From assembly GCF_002368095.1 (NCBI RefSeq), contig NZ_AP018227.1:1594476-1658475 (forward strand): DNA of 64,000 nt. Reading direction: 5' to 3'. Source of the DNA: Calothrix parasitica NIES-267. GTDB lineage: Bacteria > Cyanobacteriota > Cyanobacteriia > Cyanobacteriales > Nostocaceae. Under the pieces are notes generated by a model, which ran no database searches, was not told where the DNA came from, and worked only from the letters and a program-made list of their open reading frames with translations. Made by a program: the position numbers and the translations under genes. Within the stretch, counting starts at the first letter, position 1; the number at the start of each line of letters is the position of its first letter. Shown piece after piece: positions 56,099 through 64,000 of this stretch.

Positions 56099-58375
56099 AT
56101 GTCAAAAAAAAGGTCAAAAAGGTCAAAGGTCAAAGGTCAAAGGTCAAAGGTGATTTTTTCGCTTTTACCTAATAAAAAAATCTTTTACGTTCTTCCCACA
56201 ATATTTTTTCTTCCCTCTGCTGTATTCGCACAAGACCCTACAACTACTACTTCCTCAGCCCCTGCGGTCAGGGTGGTAGTAAATAGTAATGCTGATGGTG
56301 CGGTAACGGCTGATGGTCAACTGACTTTGCGTGAAGCAATTGAAGTTGCCAACGGAACTTTAACACCAGATAGACTCAGCAGTGCAGAACAAGCTCAAAT
56401 TGCTCCTGCAACAAGTGGTGGAAGCAGTATTGAATTTAATTTACCCAGCGGTGCGACAACTATTGAACTACAATCTGTGCTACCAGATTTAGCTGCACCG
56501 GGGTTAACTATCGATGGAAGTACCCAACCGGGATACGACCCCAACACTTCAGCAACGGCGGAAATTGCGATTCCGATTCCCTTGGTGACAATTAAACCAG
56601 CTCAAGGACAAGAAGTATTTCGGGGTTTAACGGTAGTTGCGGATGATATTACGATTCGCGGCTTGAATATGTACGGTTTCAATGCAAAACCCATCAAACA
56701 GCAGTTGGGAAGCGCGTTGATTTACGACGGTAAAGCCGACCCAGCAACTCTGACAACTCCACCAGGGGATATTGTCATTGCTCACCGTAACCCCCCTCCG
56801 GATATCAGCCAGCAAAAACCACCATTCAGTAGCTTTCCGTTTCGCGAACGAGACGTACCCCCAAAAAATATTGTTATTGAAAATAACTGGTTGGGAATAA
56901 CTCAAGATGAAAGAGTACCCGACCGACTTTCCGCTTTTGGTGTTTATGCATTTAATACCAAAGGAACAACAATCCGCAATAACCGAATTTCTTATCATGC
57001 CGGTAGTGCAATTATTACTTCGGTAAGAGCGGAAAATACTCAGGTAGTGCAAAACATTATTGTTGGTAACGGTATCGACGGAATGCCTGATGCATTGAGG
57101 TTTGAGGGTGTAGTCGATAACTCTCAGATTTTGGGTAACTTAATCTGTGCTAACGATGGTGCGGGGGTGTATTTATTTAAACCTCAAGGCGACATATTAG
57201 TACAAAATAATAAAATTACCTATAACGGCAGAAGATTGCGACGGGCTGCGGTTTTTGTCATGGGTAGCGACCATAAGGTACTTGGTAACGAAATTGATAA
57301 TCAAGCGGGTCCAGGGGTAGTAGTTACTGCATTTCCTCAAAATAATATTGGTAAAAGAGGAGTAGCCAAACGTAACGAAATCCGTAACAATAAATTTGCG
57401 GCTTTAGAAGGATTGAGTATCGACCTCAACAGTCGGAGAAACTTGGGAGTAATTGACTTTCAGCGCGGAGATGGTCCAAACCCCAAACGTAACTCTGGAA
57501 ATCGCCGTAAAGATACAGGAAATGCCGCAATTAACGCTCCCCGATTTACCGAAAAAGCTTTTGCACTTAGCGGTAGCAGCGCCACCATTACCGGTAAAGC
57601 CGACAAAGGTAGCGAAATCACAATTTACAAATTAGGTGACTATCAGCGGGGACTAGAAGCCATATACCAACCCGGATACGGTGCTTTAACAGAACCACTG
57701 ACCATAGTTAGCACTGGAGAAGACGGTGAATTTACGGCTCAAGTCGAAAACGTTCAACCTGGGGACATGATAAGTGCGATCGCCACTGACCCGAAGTACG
57801 GAACCTCAGAGCCAGCGGTAGCTACAAAGATTGGTACCCTTGATACTCCACCTAACGTAAATGTTACGCCGAGAATAGAACCAATCAATCCACCTCAGTG
57901 CGTTTCCAGACCCATACCACCACCACCACCACCAACACCAACACCACCACCCGACATACCACCAGAACCAATTCAAATTCAAGTCCCGCGTAACGTTCAC
58001 TTTGCTTTAGATAAATCTTTCATCAGCGACGAAAGCGCAGAAGTCCTAGACAAAGTAGCAGAAGTTCTTAAGCAATATCCTTTCATCGTGATAGAACTGC
58101 AAGGTCATACCGACCCCAGAGCTAGCAACGCTTATAACCAAGCACTGGGTAAACGACGCGCTCTATCTACAAGGAATTATCTGTTGCGGAAGGGAATAGC
58201 ACCTGAAAGGATGACTATACGCTCCTTTGGTGAAACTCAACGTAAAGTTCCTGGAGGTACAGACGTAGTGGATTATGCACGAGATAGACGTACCGAAATT
58301 ATCTTCAAGGATATCAGAGGTATAGAACTCGAAATCATTGACCAAGAGCAAGATTTACAAATCGAAGGAAGGTAA
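56099..58375 (+). CDS. Beta-helix surface protein with C-terminal OmpA peptidoglycan-binding domain
   Basis: 758 residues. The basic start KKRSKRSKVKGQRSKV is translated from a GGTCAAA STRR and leads into the signal peptide (FYVLPTIFFLPSAVFAQ). A CSLREA-like segment (VVVNSNADGAVTADGQLTLREAIEVAN, about 53-79) precedes a right-handed parallel beta-helix (about 80-440; IVIENNWLGI, TTIRNNRISYHAGSAI). A Pro-rich stalk (about 600-630) leads to OmpA_C at about 640-750: VHFALDKSFISDESAEVLDKVAEVL, IELQGHTDPRASNAYNQALGKRRA, RTEIIF. So it is exported and can hold peptidoglycan while presenting the helix. It follows the barrel gene after 120 bases. Confidence 0.85.
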   Translation: MSKKRSKRSKVKGQRSKVIFSLLPNKKIFYVLPTIFFLPSAVFAQDPTTTTSSAPAVRVVVNSNADGAVTADGQLTLREAIEVANGTLTPDRLSSAEQAQIAPATSGGSSIEFNLPSGATTIELQSVLPDLAAPGLTIDGSTQPGYDPNTSATAEIAIPIPLVTIKPAQGQEVFRGLTVVADDITIRGLNMYGFNAKPIKQQLGSALIYDGKADPATLTTPPGDIVIAHRNPPPDISQQKPPFSSFPFRERDVPPKNIVIENNWLGITQDERVPDRLSAFGVYAFNTKGTTIRNNRISYHAGSAIITSVRAENTQVVQNIIVGNGIDGMPDALRFEGVVDNSQILGNLICANDGAGVYLFKPQGDILVQNNKITYNGRRLRRAAVFVMGSDHKVLGNEIDNQAGPGVVVTAFPQNNIGKRGVAKRNEIRNNKFAALEGLSIDLNSRRNLGVIDFQRGDGPNPKRNSGNRRKDTGNAAINAPRFTEKAFALSGSSATITGKADKGSEITIYKLGDYQRGLEAIYQPGYGALTEPLTIVSTGEDGEFTAQVENVQPGDMISAIATDPKYGTSEPAVATKIGTLDTPPNVNVTPRIEPINPPQCVSRPIPPPPPPTPTPPPDIPPEPIQIQVPRNVHFALDKSFISDESAEVLDKVAEVLKQYPFIVIELQGHTDPRASNAYNQALGKRRALSTRNYLLRKGIAPERMTIRSFGETQRKVPGGTDVVDYARDRRTEIIFKDIRGIELEIIDQEQDLQIEGR

Positions 58376-58560
58376 AAGGATTTTGGATTTTGGATTTTGG
58401 ATTTTGGATTTTGGATTGAAGGTTAGGAGTTAGGAGTGAGGAGTGAGGAGTTGAAAGTTAGAATTCCCCTTTATTTCCTTTCCCATTCCAATTACTAATT
58501 ACCAATAACCCATTACCCATTACCCATTACCCATTACCCATTGCTAAATATTTTTCGTTG
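58376..58560. repeat. STRR cluster between the last two surface genes
   Basis: Three different arrays in 185 bases: GGATTTT (58379-58416), GAGTTAG/GAGTGAG (about 58424-58455) and CCCATTA (about 58508-58541). A related AATCCAAA/AATCTAAA array lies at 56037-56067 before the preceding gene. No terminator, so read-through is possible. Confidence 0.85.
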
Positions 58561-58575
58561 TTTAGGAAGCAAAAA

Positions 58576-61500
58576 ATGAAAGCTTTATTTAAGCATTTAT
58601 CGGCAATTACTCAAGGGGAACCGGGTTCGGTGGCAAATAATACTTCACCCTCGTCAAATAATATTTCCACTCCGTTTCTGTCTACAACTCTATTAGCGGT
58701 GTTGTTGGGTGTACCTCAAGTACCACTACTAGGAAGTGGAAAGGTTGTAGCGCAAACTGCTGCAAGTTGTCCTGCGGGTACCGTTCCAGAAACAATCCAG
58801 TTTCAACCTAACGATAGTTTGCAAGATTTAACACAACAATATAATATTGGCGGAATTGATACCGTCCTGACTTTGACTGAAGAAGTCCCAGGTCAAGTTA
58901 TTGATAGAATCGAATCAAGATTTGATGGTGGTGTTTACGGTGGACTCCCCGGACCAAATCTACGTTTAAATATTGGTCCGGGAAAACCGAATAGAGAAGA
59001 CCAACCTGGAGGAACGGGTAATCTTTCACCTGGAAGCGCTACTATCACCATCAACTTTGCTCAACCGGTTACCTTAGCATCACCTTTAACTTTATTAGAT
59101 GTTGACCAAGAAGGAGAACGGGATCGCGGTCGATTTTTCCGAGATATAATTGCGGTAAGCGCAGCCAATAATAACTCTAACATTCCCGTTAGCCTACAAG
59201 CCATCGGTGACTTGACTCAAGTTTCCGGAAATACTGCTGTCGGTCAAATAGAAAACTCGCGTCCCGAACAAAGTCGAGCTAATGTTTCTGTAATACCCCA
59301 AGGACCTGTTGACCAAATCAGTATTCTCTATACACCAGACACTTCTCAACAAAGAGGACAAGACCAAACTATTGGTTTAGCACCATTTACTATTTGTGCT
59401 GGGAATGTAGCGACTGGTAGTATCGGGGATACGGTTTATCGGGATAATAATAATAACAACGTTCAAGATGATGGGGATGTGGGAATTCCCAACGTACCGG
59501 TAACATTAACTCTTCCAGGTTCCGACGGACAATTGGGAACCGGTGACGATACAACTCAAAACACAACTACCAACGAACAAGGTCTTTACACCTTCCCCAA
59601 CTTACCTGCTGGTAATTATCAAGTTACCGTAGAGACCCCCGACGGTTTAACTCCAACTCAAACCCAACCAAACCCAGTTGATTTACAATCGGGTCAAAAT
59701 ATCGATACCGTTGACTTTGGTTTTGCACCATCTCAAGTAGGTAGCATCGGGGATACGGTTTATCGGGATAATAACGGTGACGGTACTCAAAACGAAGGTG
59801 AACCAGGAATCCCTAATGTAGAAGTCACCTTAATTAATCCAGGTCCCGACGGACAATTTGGTACTCCCGACGATACAACTCAAACGACTACTACAAACGA
59901 AAACGGTAATTATACATTCCCCAACGTTCCTCCCGGTAACTACCAAGTTGTTGTTAATAATCCTCCCGATGGTTTAACACCAACTCAAACACCACCACAA
60001 ACTGTGACCGTACAACCAGGTGAAGATTTTGAAGATGCTGACTTTGGTTTCTCACCACAGCAAACCGGTAGTATCGGCGACACTGTTTATACTGACAACA
60101 ACAGTAACAATCAGCAAGATGATGGAGAACAAGGTATTCCTGGAGCTACAGTTACATTAACTCTTCCAGGTCCCGACGGTCAGTTAGGTAATGAAGACGA
60201 TACAACTCAAACCACCACTACCAACGACCAAGGTATTTACACCTTCCCCAATTTACCTGCGGGTAATTACAGAGTTACTGCAACCAGTCCCAGACAGGAA
60301 GATACCCCGACTCAAACCCAACCAGATAATATTGAATTACAACCCGGTCAAAATCGGGATGATGTTGATTTTGGTTTTGTACCGCCACCAGTAGGTCAGG
60401 GACAAGGTATTATTGGGGATACGGTTTACAACGATACCAACCGTAACAATCAGCAAGATGATGGTGAAACTGGGATTCCTGGGACCACAGTTACTTTAAC
60501 TAATCCCGGTGAAGATGGTGAATTCGGTACTCCTGACGATACAACCCAAACCACAACCACCAACGAAAACGGTAATTACAGTTTCCCCAATTTACCAGCG
60601 GGTAATTATCGAGTTACTACCACCACTCCAGACGGTTTAACTCCAACTCAAACTCCACCAGAAACGGTTACCTTAGCTGAAAATCAAAATCTAGATACTG
60701 TTGATTTCGGTTTTGCACCCCAAGAAGACGGAACTGGTTCAATCGGGGATACGGTTTACAACGATACCAATAATAATAACCAACAAGATGACGGTGAAAC
60801 TGGTATTCCTGGAGTGACGGTTACTTTAACAGAACCGGGTCCCGACGGTCAGTTAGGTACCACAGACGATACAACTCAAACCACAACTACCGATAACAAC
60901 GGTATATATGGGTTTACCAATTTACCGGCTAACAATTACAGAGTTTCTACTGAAAACCCCGATGGTTTAACACCAACTCAAACCCAACCAGATGTAATTA
61001 ATCTGCAAAGCGGTCAAGATATTGATACGATTGACTTCGGTTTCGTAGGTGGACCACCAACAGGTCAAGGAACTGGTAATATCGGAGATACGGTTTATAA
61101 CGACACCAACCGAAACAACCAGCAAGATGATGGTGAAACTGGAATTCCTGGAGTTACCGTTACTTTAGCTACTCCTGGTGAAGACGGTCAATTGGGTACT
61201 CCTGACGACGTAACTCAAACCACAACCACCAACGACCAAGGTATTTACGGTTTCTCGAACTTACCTGCTGGTAATTACAGAGTTACAATCACCAATCCCG
61301 ATGGTTTAACTCCAACCCAAACCCCACCCGAAACAATTACCTTAGCCGACAACCAAACTAATAACGATGTTGACTTTGGTTTAGCACCAGAAAATCAACA
61401 GCAAGGAACCGGTTCTCTTGGTGATACCGTTTATAACGATGTCAACGGTAACGGTCAACAAGACCCAGACGAACCCGGAATAGCTGGTGTAGTTGTTAAC

Positions 61501-63915
61501 TATGCAGGAACTGGACCAGACGGTGTGTTTGGTGAAAGTTTAACTGATGATGATATCAGCGGTAATACTAGAACCGATGGAAACGGTAGATATACCTTCC
61601 CCAACTTACCTGCTGGAACTTATCGAGTTACAATCAATGACCCATCTCAGGAACCAATCCGGGGGTTGAGTCAAACCCAAACTCCTAATAATCCAATTGA
61701 TTTGGATGAAGGTGAAAATTTTGAGGATGCTGATTTCGGATTTACACAGCAGACGGGTACAATTGGCGATACCGTTTATCGAGACAATAACAGTGACGGT
61801 ACTCAAAATGAAGGAGAACCGGGAATTCCTAACGTTGAAGTTACTTTAGTTAATCCAGGTCCCGACGGTCAATTTGGTAATGGTGACGATACAACTCAAA
61901 CCACAACTACCAACGACCAAGGTATTTACAGTTTCCCTAACATTCCGACCGGAAACTACCAAGTTGTTGTGAATAATCCTCCCGATGGTTTAAGTCCGAC
62001 TCAAACACCACCGAGTAATATTCCTTTACAACCAGGTCAAACATTCAATGATGCTGACTTTGGTTTCTCACCGGAACAGGTAGGAACAATCGGTGATTTT
62101 GTATTCTTCGATAACGACGGAGACAGCACCCCAGACAATGACGAAAGCGGAATCCCCAACATTACTTTGGTTCTCCGAGACGGTGACAATAACGAAATTG
62201 CGACAACAACCACCGATGAAGATGGTTTCTATAACTTTGTTGCACCTCCAGGAACTTACACCGTAACAGTGGGTAATCCTCCTCAAGGTTTGAATCCAAC
62301 TTTGACCCAAGACAACCCAGTGACCTTAGAAGCTGGTCAAAACATTGATACAGTTGACTTTGGATTCCAACCACCACTAAACGGTTCAATCGGTGATACC
62401 GTATTTGCAGACGAAAACGGTAACGGTACCCAAGACCCAGGAGAACCAGGGGTTAGCGGTGTGGTTATCCGATTAGTTCGTCCCGGAGAAGATGGTGTAT
62501 TCGGTACTCCCGATGACCAAATTGAAGAGCAAACGACTGACAATACCGATACAGTTGCTTTCAACGAAAACACCCCAGGTCAATACACCTTTGACAATCT
62601 TCCACCAGGAGATTATCAAGTACAAATGGTGCTTCCCGACGGTAGTATTCTGACAACAGGTTCCAATCCAATTTCAGTAGATTTACAGCCCGGTCAAAAC
62701 TTAGATAGTGCTGACTTTGGTATTAGAATGACCGGATTTGGAGGTGACAATCCTGGCTCAATTGGTGATGAAGTATTTAGAGATACCGACGGTGATGGTG
62801 TCAGAGATGAAGGTGAACCAGGAGTTCCTAACGTTCCCGTGACCTTAACTCAACCCGGACCCGATGGTGAATTAGATACTCCCGACGATACAACTCAAAC
62901 CACAAATACCAACGACCAAGGTATTTATACCTTCGATAACTTACCCGCAGGACCTTACAGAGTTTCTGTAACTCCTCCTTTAAATTTGCCAGAAGTGACC
63001 AACCCCGGTGGTTCTCAAATCGAAAGAGATTTACAACCGGGACAAAACTTAGATAACGTTGACTTTGGTTTACGAGGTCCCGAAGGTGGTTCTATCGGAG
63101 ATACGGTATTTAACGATAGAAACGGTGACGGAGTACAAGACTTTACCGATACCAATAACAACGGTCTTAAAGATGCAAACGAAGAAGGTGAAGCAGGAAT
63201 CCCTGGAGTTCAATTAACCTTAAGAGATTCCGACGGAAATGTAGTTGACGTTACAACCACCAACGATAACGGTAACTACATCTTTAACGGTTTACCTTTA
63301 GCCAACTACACAGTAGAAGCTACAAGACCCAGCGACTTTAGTCCAACCACAGAAACCACATTATCCGCTCAATTAACCGAAGACAATCCCAGCACAAACG
63401 AAGTTGACTTTGGTTTCCGTCCCGGTCGTTTGGGAGCATCCGGTCCAGCAAACCTACGTTTAGTCAAGCGGATTACCAACGTAATCAGAGGAAATGCACC
63501 GATTAGCGGTGTGACCTTTAACCAGTTTGAAGATGACCCCAACGATGATGATGATAATATCATCGGAGAATCTCAAGTTGCAGGTATTACCCGCTTAGAA
63601 ACACCCGTACAAAGTGGTGACATAGTAGAATACACCATCTACTTCCAAAGCGAAGGTGGAGAAGCTTTGGATAACGTCAAAGTTTGTGACTTGATACCCA
63701 ACGGTACAACCTTTGACAGTATTGTCGAAGTCAGAGGAGGTGGAATCGGAGCCAATAGCGGTAACTTCCTCACACCTTTATCCCCAGTACCAGCAGACTT
63801 CCAAAATATTTGCGCTAACGGTACTCCAACAAACGGTGCAGTAATTACCAACTTAGGTACTTTACCTGCTGGTGGACAATTTGGATTAATCCGCTTCCGT
63901 GTAAGAATTAATTAA
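58576..63915 (+). CDS. Giant repetitive surface protein: 12 SdrD-B-type repeats and terminal DUF11
   Basis: 1779 residues from the ATG at 58576 (TAGGAAG upstream; a TTG frame start at 58558 is unlikely). A long N-region and hydrophobic stretch (LLAVLLGVPQVPLLG) lead to a signal-peptide end near VVAQTA. Residues about 70-275 are an uncharacterised beta domain. Then come 12 repeats of about 100-115 residues, each opening G.IGDTV(Y/F).D.N.(N/D)G.QD.GE.GIPGV.V.L and closing Q.(L/I)D..DFGF. The D.N.DG loops are probable calcium sites. Residues about 1615-1779 are a DUF11 domain (ANLRLVKRITNV, DIVEYTIYFQSEGGEALDNVKVCDLIP). No LPXTG or membrane anchor. A rod-like surface or matrix protein, probably served by the barrel and OmpA proteins upstream. 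Confidence 0.88.
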   Translation: MKALFKHLSAITQGEPGSVANNTSPSSNNISTPFLSTTLLAVLLGVPQVPLLGSGKVVAQTAASCPAGTVPETIQFQPNDSLQDLTQQYNIGGIDTVLTLTEEVPGQVIDRIESRFDGGVYGGLPGPNLRLNIGPGKPNREDQPGGTGNLSPGSATITINFAQPVTLASPLTLLDVDQEGERDRGRFFRDIIAVSAANNNSNIPVSLQAIGDLTQVSGNTAVGQIENSRPEQSRANVSVIPQGPVDQISILYTPDTSQQRGQDQTIGLAPFTICAGNVATGSIGDTVYRDNNNNNVQDDGDVGIPNVPVTLTLPGSDGQLGTGDDTTQNTTTNEQGLYTFPNLPAGNYQVTVETPDGLTPTQTQPNPVDLQSGQNIDTVDFGFAPSQVGSIGDTVYRDNNGDGTQNEGEPGIPNVEVTLINPGPDGQFGTPDDTTQTTTTNENGNYTFPNVPPGNYQVVVNNPPDGLTPTQTPPQTVTVQPGEDFEDADFGFSPQQTGSIGDTVYTDNNSNNQQDDGEQGIPGATVTLTLPGPDGQLGNEDDTTQTTTTNDQGIYTFPNLPAGNYRVTATSPRQEDTPTQTQPDNIELQPGQNRDDVDFGFVPPPVGQGQGIIGDTVYNDTNRNNQQDDGETGIPGTTVTLTNPGEDGEFGTPDDTTQTTTTNENGNYSFPNLPAGNYRVTTTTPDGLTPTQTPPETVTLAENQNLDTVDFGFAPQEDGTGSIGDTVYNDTNNNNQQDDGETGIPGVTVTLTEPGPDGQLGTTDDTTQTTTTDNNGIYGFTNLPANNYRVSTENPDGLTPTQTQPDVINLQSGQDIDTIDFGFVGGPPTGQGTGNIGDTVYNDTNRNNQQDDGETGIPGVTVTLATPGEDGQLGTPDDVTQTTTTNDQGIYGFSNLPAGNYRVTITNPDGLTPTQTPPETITLADNQTNNDVDFGLAPENQQQGTGSLGDTVYNDVNGNGQQDPDEPGIAGVVVNYAGTGPDGVFGESLTDDDISGNTRTDGNGRYTFPNLPAGTYRVTINDPSQEPIRGLSQTQTPNNPIDLDEGENFEDADFGFTQQTGTIGDTVYRDNNSDGTQNEGEPGIPNVEVTLVNPGPDGQFGNGDDTTQTTTTNDQGIYSFPNIPTGNYQVVVNNPPDGLSPTQTPPSNIPLQPGQTFNDADFGFSPEQVGTIGDFVFFDNDGDSTPDNDESGIPNITLVLRDGDNNEIATTTTDEDGFYNFVAPPGTYTVTVGNPPQGLNPTLTQDNPVTLEAGQNIDTVDFGFQPPLNGSIGDTVFADENGNGTQDPGEPGVSGVVIRLVRPGEDGVFGTPDDQIEEQTTDNTDTVAFNENTPGQYTFDNLPPGDYQVQMVLPDGSILTTGSNPISVDLQPGQNLDSADFGIRMTGFGGDNPGSIGDEVFRDTDGDGVRDEGEPGVPNVPVTLTQPGPDGELDTPDDTTQTTNTNDQGIYTFDNLPAGPYRVSVTPPLNLPEVTNPGGSQIERDLQPGQNLDNVDFGLRGPEGGSIGDTVFNDRNGDGVQDFTDTNNNGLKDANEEGEAGIPGVQLTLRDSDGNVVDVTTTNDNGNYIFNGLPLANYTVEATRPSDFSPTTETTLSAQLTEDNPSTNEVDFGFRPGRLGASGPANLRLVKRITNVIRGNAPISGVTFNQFEDDPNDDDDNIIGESQVAGITRLETPVQSGDIVEYTIYFQSEGGEALDNVKVCDLIPNGTTFDSIVEVRGGGIGANSGNFLTPLSPVPADFQNICANGTPTNGAVITNLGTLPAGGQFGLIRFRVRIN
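59413..63410 (+). repeat. Tandem array of 12 coding repeats (300-370 bp units)
   Basis: Units start near 59416, 59742, 60066, 60408, 60736, 61075, 61411, 61756, 62083, 62385, 62758 and 63091. DNA identity is uneven: units 2 and 8 share long stretches (GAAGGTGAACCAGGAAT-type, AACTACCAAGTTGTTGT), as do 4, 5 and 6 (AACGATACCAA). This patchwork points to gene conversion or unequal crossing-over. Confidence 0.9.
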
Positions 63916-63945
63916 TTTCATTCAAAAGTCTTCCTTAACAACTAT

Positions 63946-63973
63946 GGGGTACGGGTTTCCGTGCCCCTTTTTT
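63946..63973 (+). terminator. Rho-independent terminator closing the surface locus
   Basis: GGGGTACGG pairs with CCGTGCCCC (one G-T pair) around GTTT, followed by TTTTTTT. It is 30 bases after the stop at 63915. Confidence 0.92.
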
Positions 63974-64000
63974 TATGGAAATGGGGAGATGGGGAGATGG

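Overview
The window comes from a filamentous, heterocyst-forming cyanobacterium with a low-GC genome, probably of the Rivulariaceae/Nostocales type. The sequence basis is a split trnL(UAA) carrying the cyanobacterial group I intron, cyanobacterial NDH-1 subunits (NdhD, NdhL), DUF4327, DUF4278, DUF3007 and Ycf33 proteins, a HetZ-family heterocyst protein, HIP1-like GCGATCGC sites, and abundant short tandemly repeated repeats (STRRs). The genus is an inference; the phylum is secure.

Layout. 0-4 kb (minus strand): an apparent bacillithiol pathway. It has a BshA-like glycosyltransferase (cut by the window edge) behind one 1211-residue protein that joins a SAM methyltransferase, a BshB-type PIG-L deacetylase and BshC. 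4.8-9.3 kb: a PEP-CTERM protein, small peptidoglycan-binding and DUF4278 proteins, a DCC-family protein and ndhD. 9.6-14.9 kb: a tandem pair of membrane-inserted GNAT proteins sharing a leader hairpin, a HEAT-repeat protein, a second peptidoglycan-binding protein and an alpha/beta hydrolase that seems to lack its catalytic His. 15-17.5 kb: a beta-propeller protein and an SDR gene behind a MerR regulator with a textbook 19-bp-spacer promoter. 17.6-22.9 kb: an Imm5-like gene split by an IS4-family element (ends and target duplication resolved), then a PD-(D/E)XK-like gene surrounded by decaying partial copies of itself.

22.9-33.4 kb is housekeeping and regulatory: ppsA, DUF4327, rbfA, ycf33, an orphan Dam-like methylase, a double-PAS histidine kinase and hetZ. 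Just upstream of hetZ is a nested transposon: an IS1634-family element (33.5-38.2 kb) whose transposase is split by an IS66-family element with an exact 8-bp duplication. 38.5-48.9 kb: a TsaC/YciO-type gene, larC, a lipoprotein, a YbhN-like membrane protein, a helical hypothetical protein, trnL, ndhL and DUF3007. Two long STRR-containing repeats lie in opposite orientation at 42.4 and 45.4 kb.

51-64 kb: a four-gene plus-strand surface locus. It encodes a secreted DUF11/SdrD-B protein, a translationally coupled outer-membrane beta-barrel with an Ig-like domain, a beta-helix/OmpA protein, and a 1779-residue protein with 12 SdrD-B-type repeats and a C-terminal DUF11 domain, closed by a strong terminator. 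It looks like a dedicated cell-surface export/anchoring module.

The strongest candidates for something undescribed are the methyltransferase-BshB-BshC fusion (predicted N-methyl-bacillithiol synthesis) and the surface locus. A recurring theme is that intergenic repeats have become translated parts of proteins: in the bsh fusion linker, a ppsA linker, the SDR C-terminus and the signal peptide of the OmpA protein.
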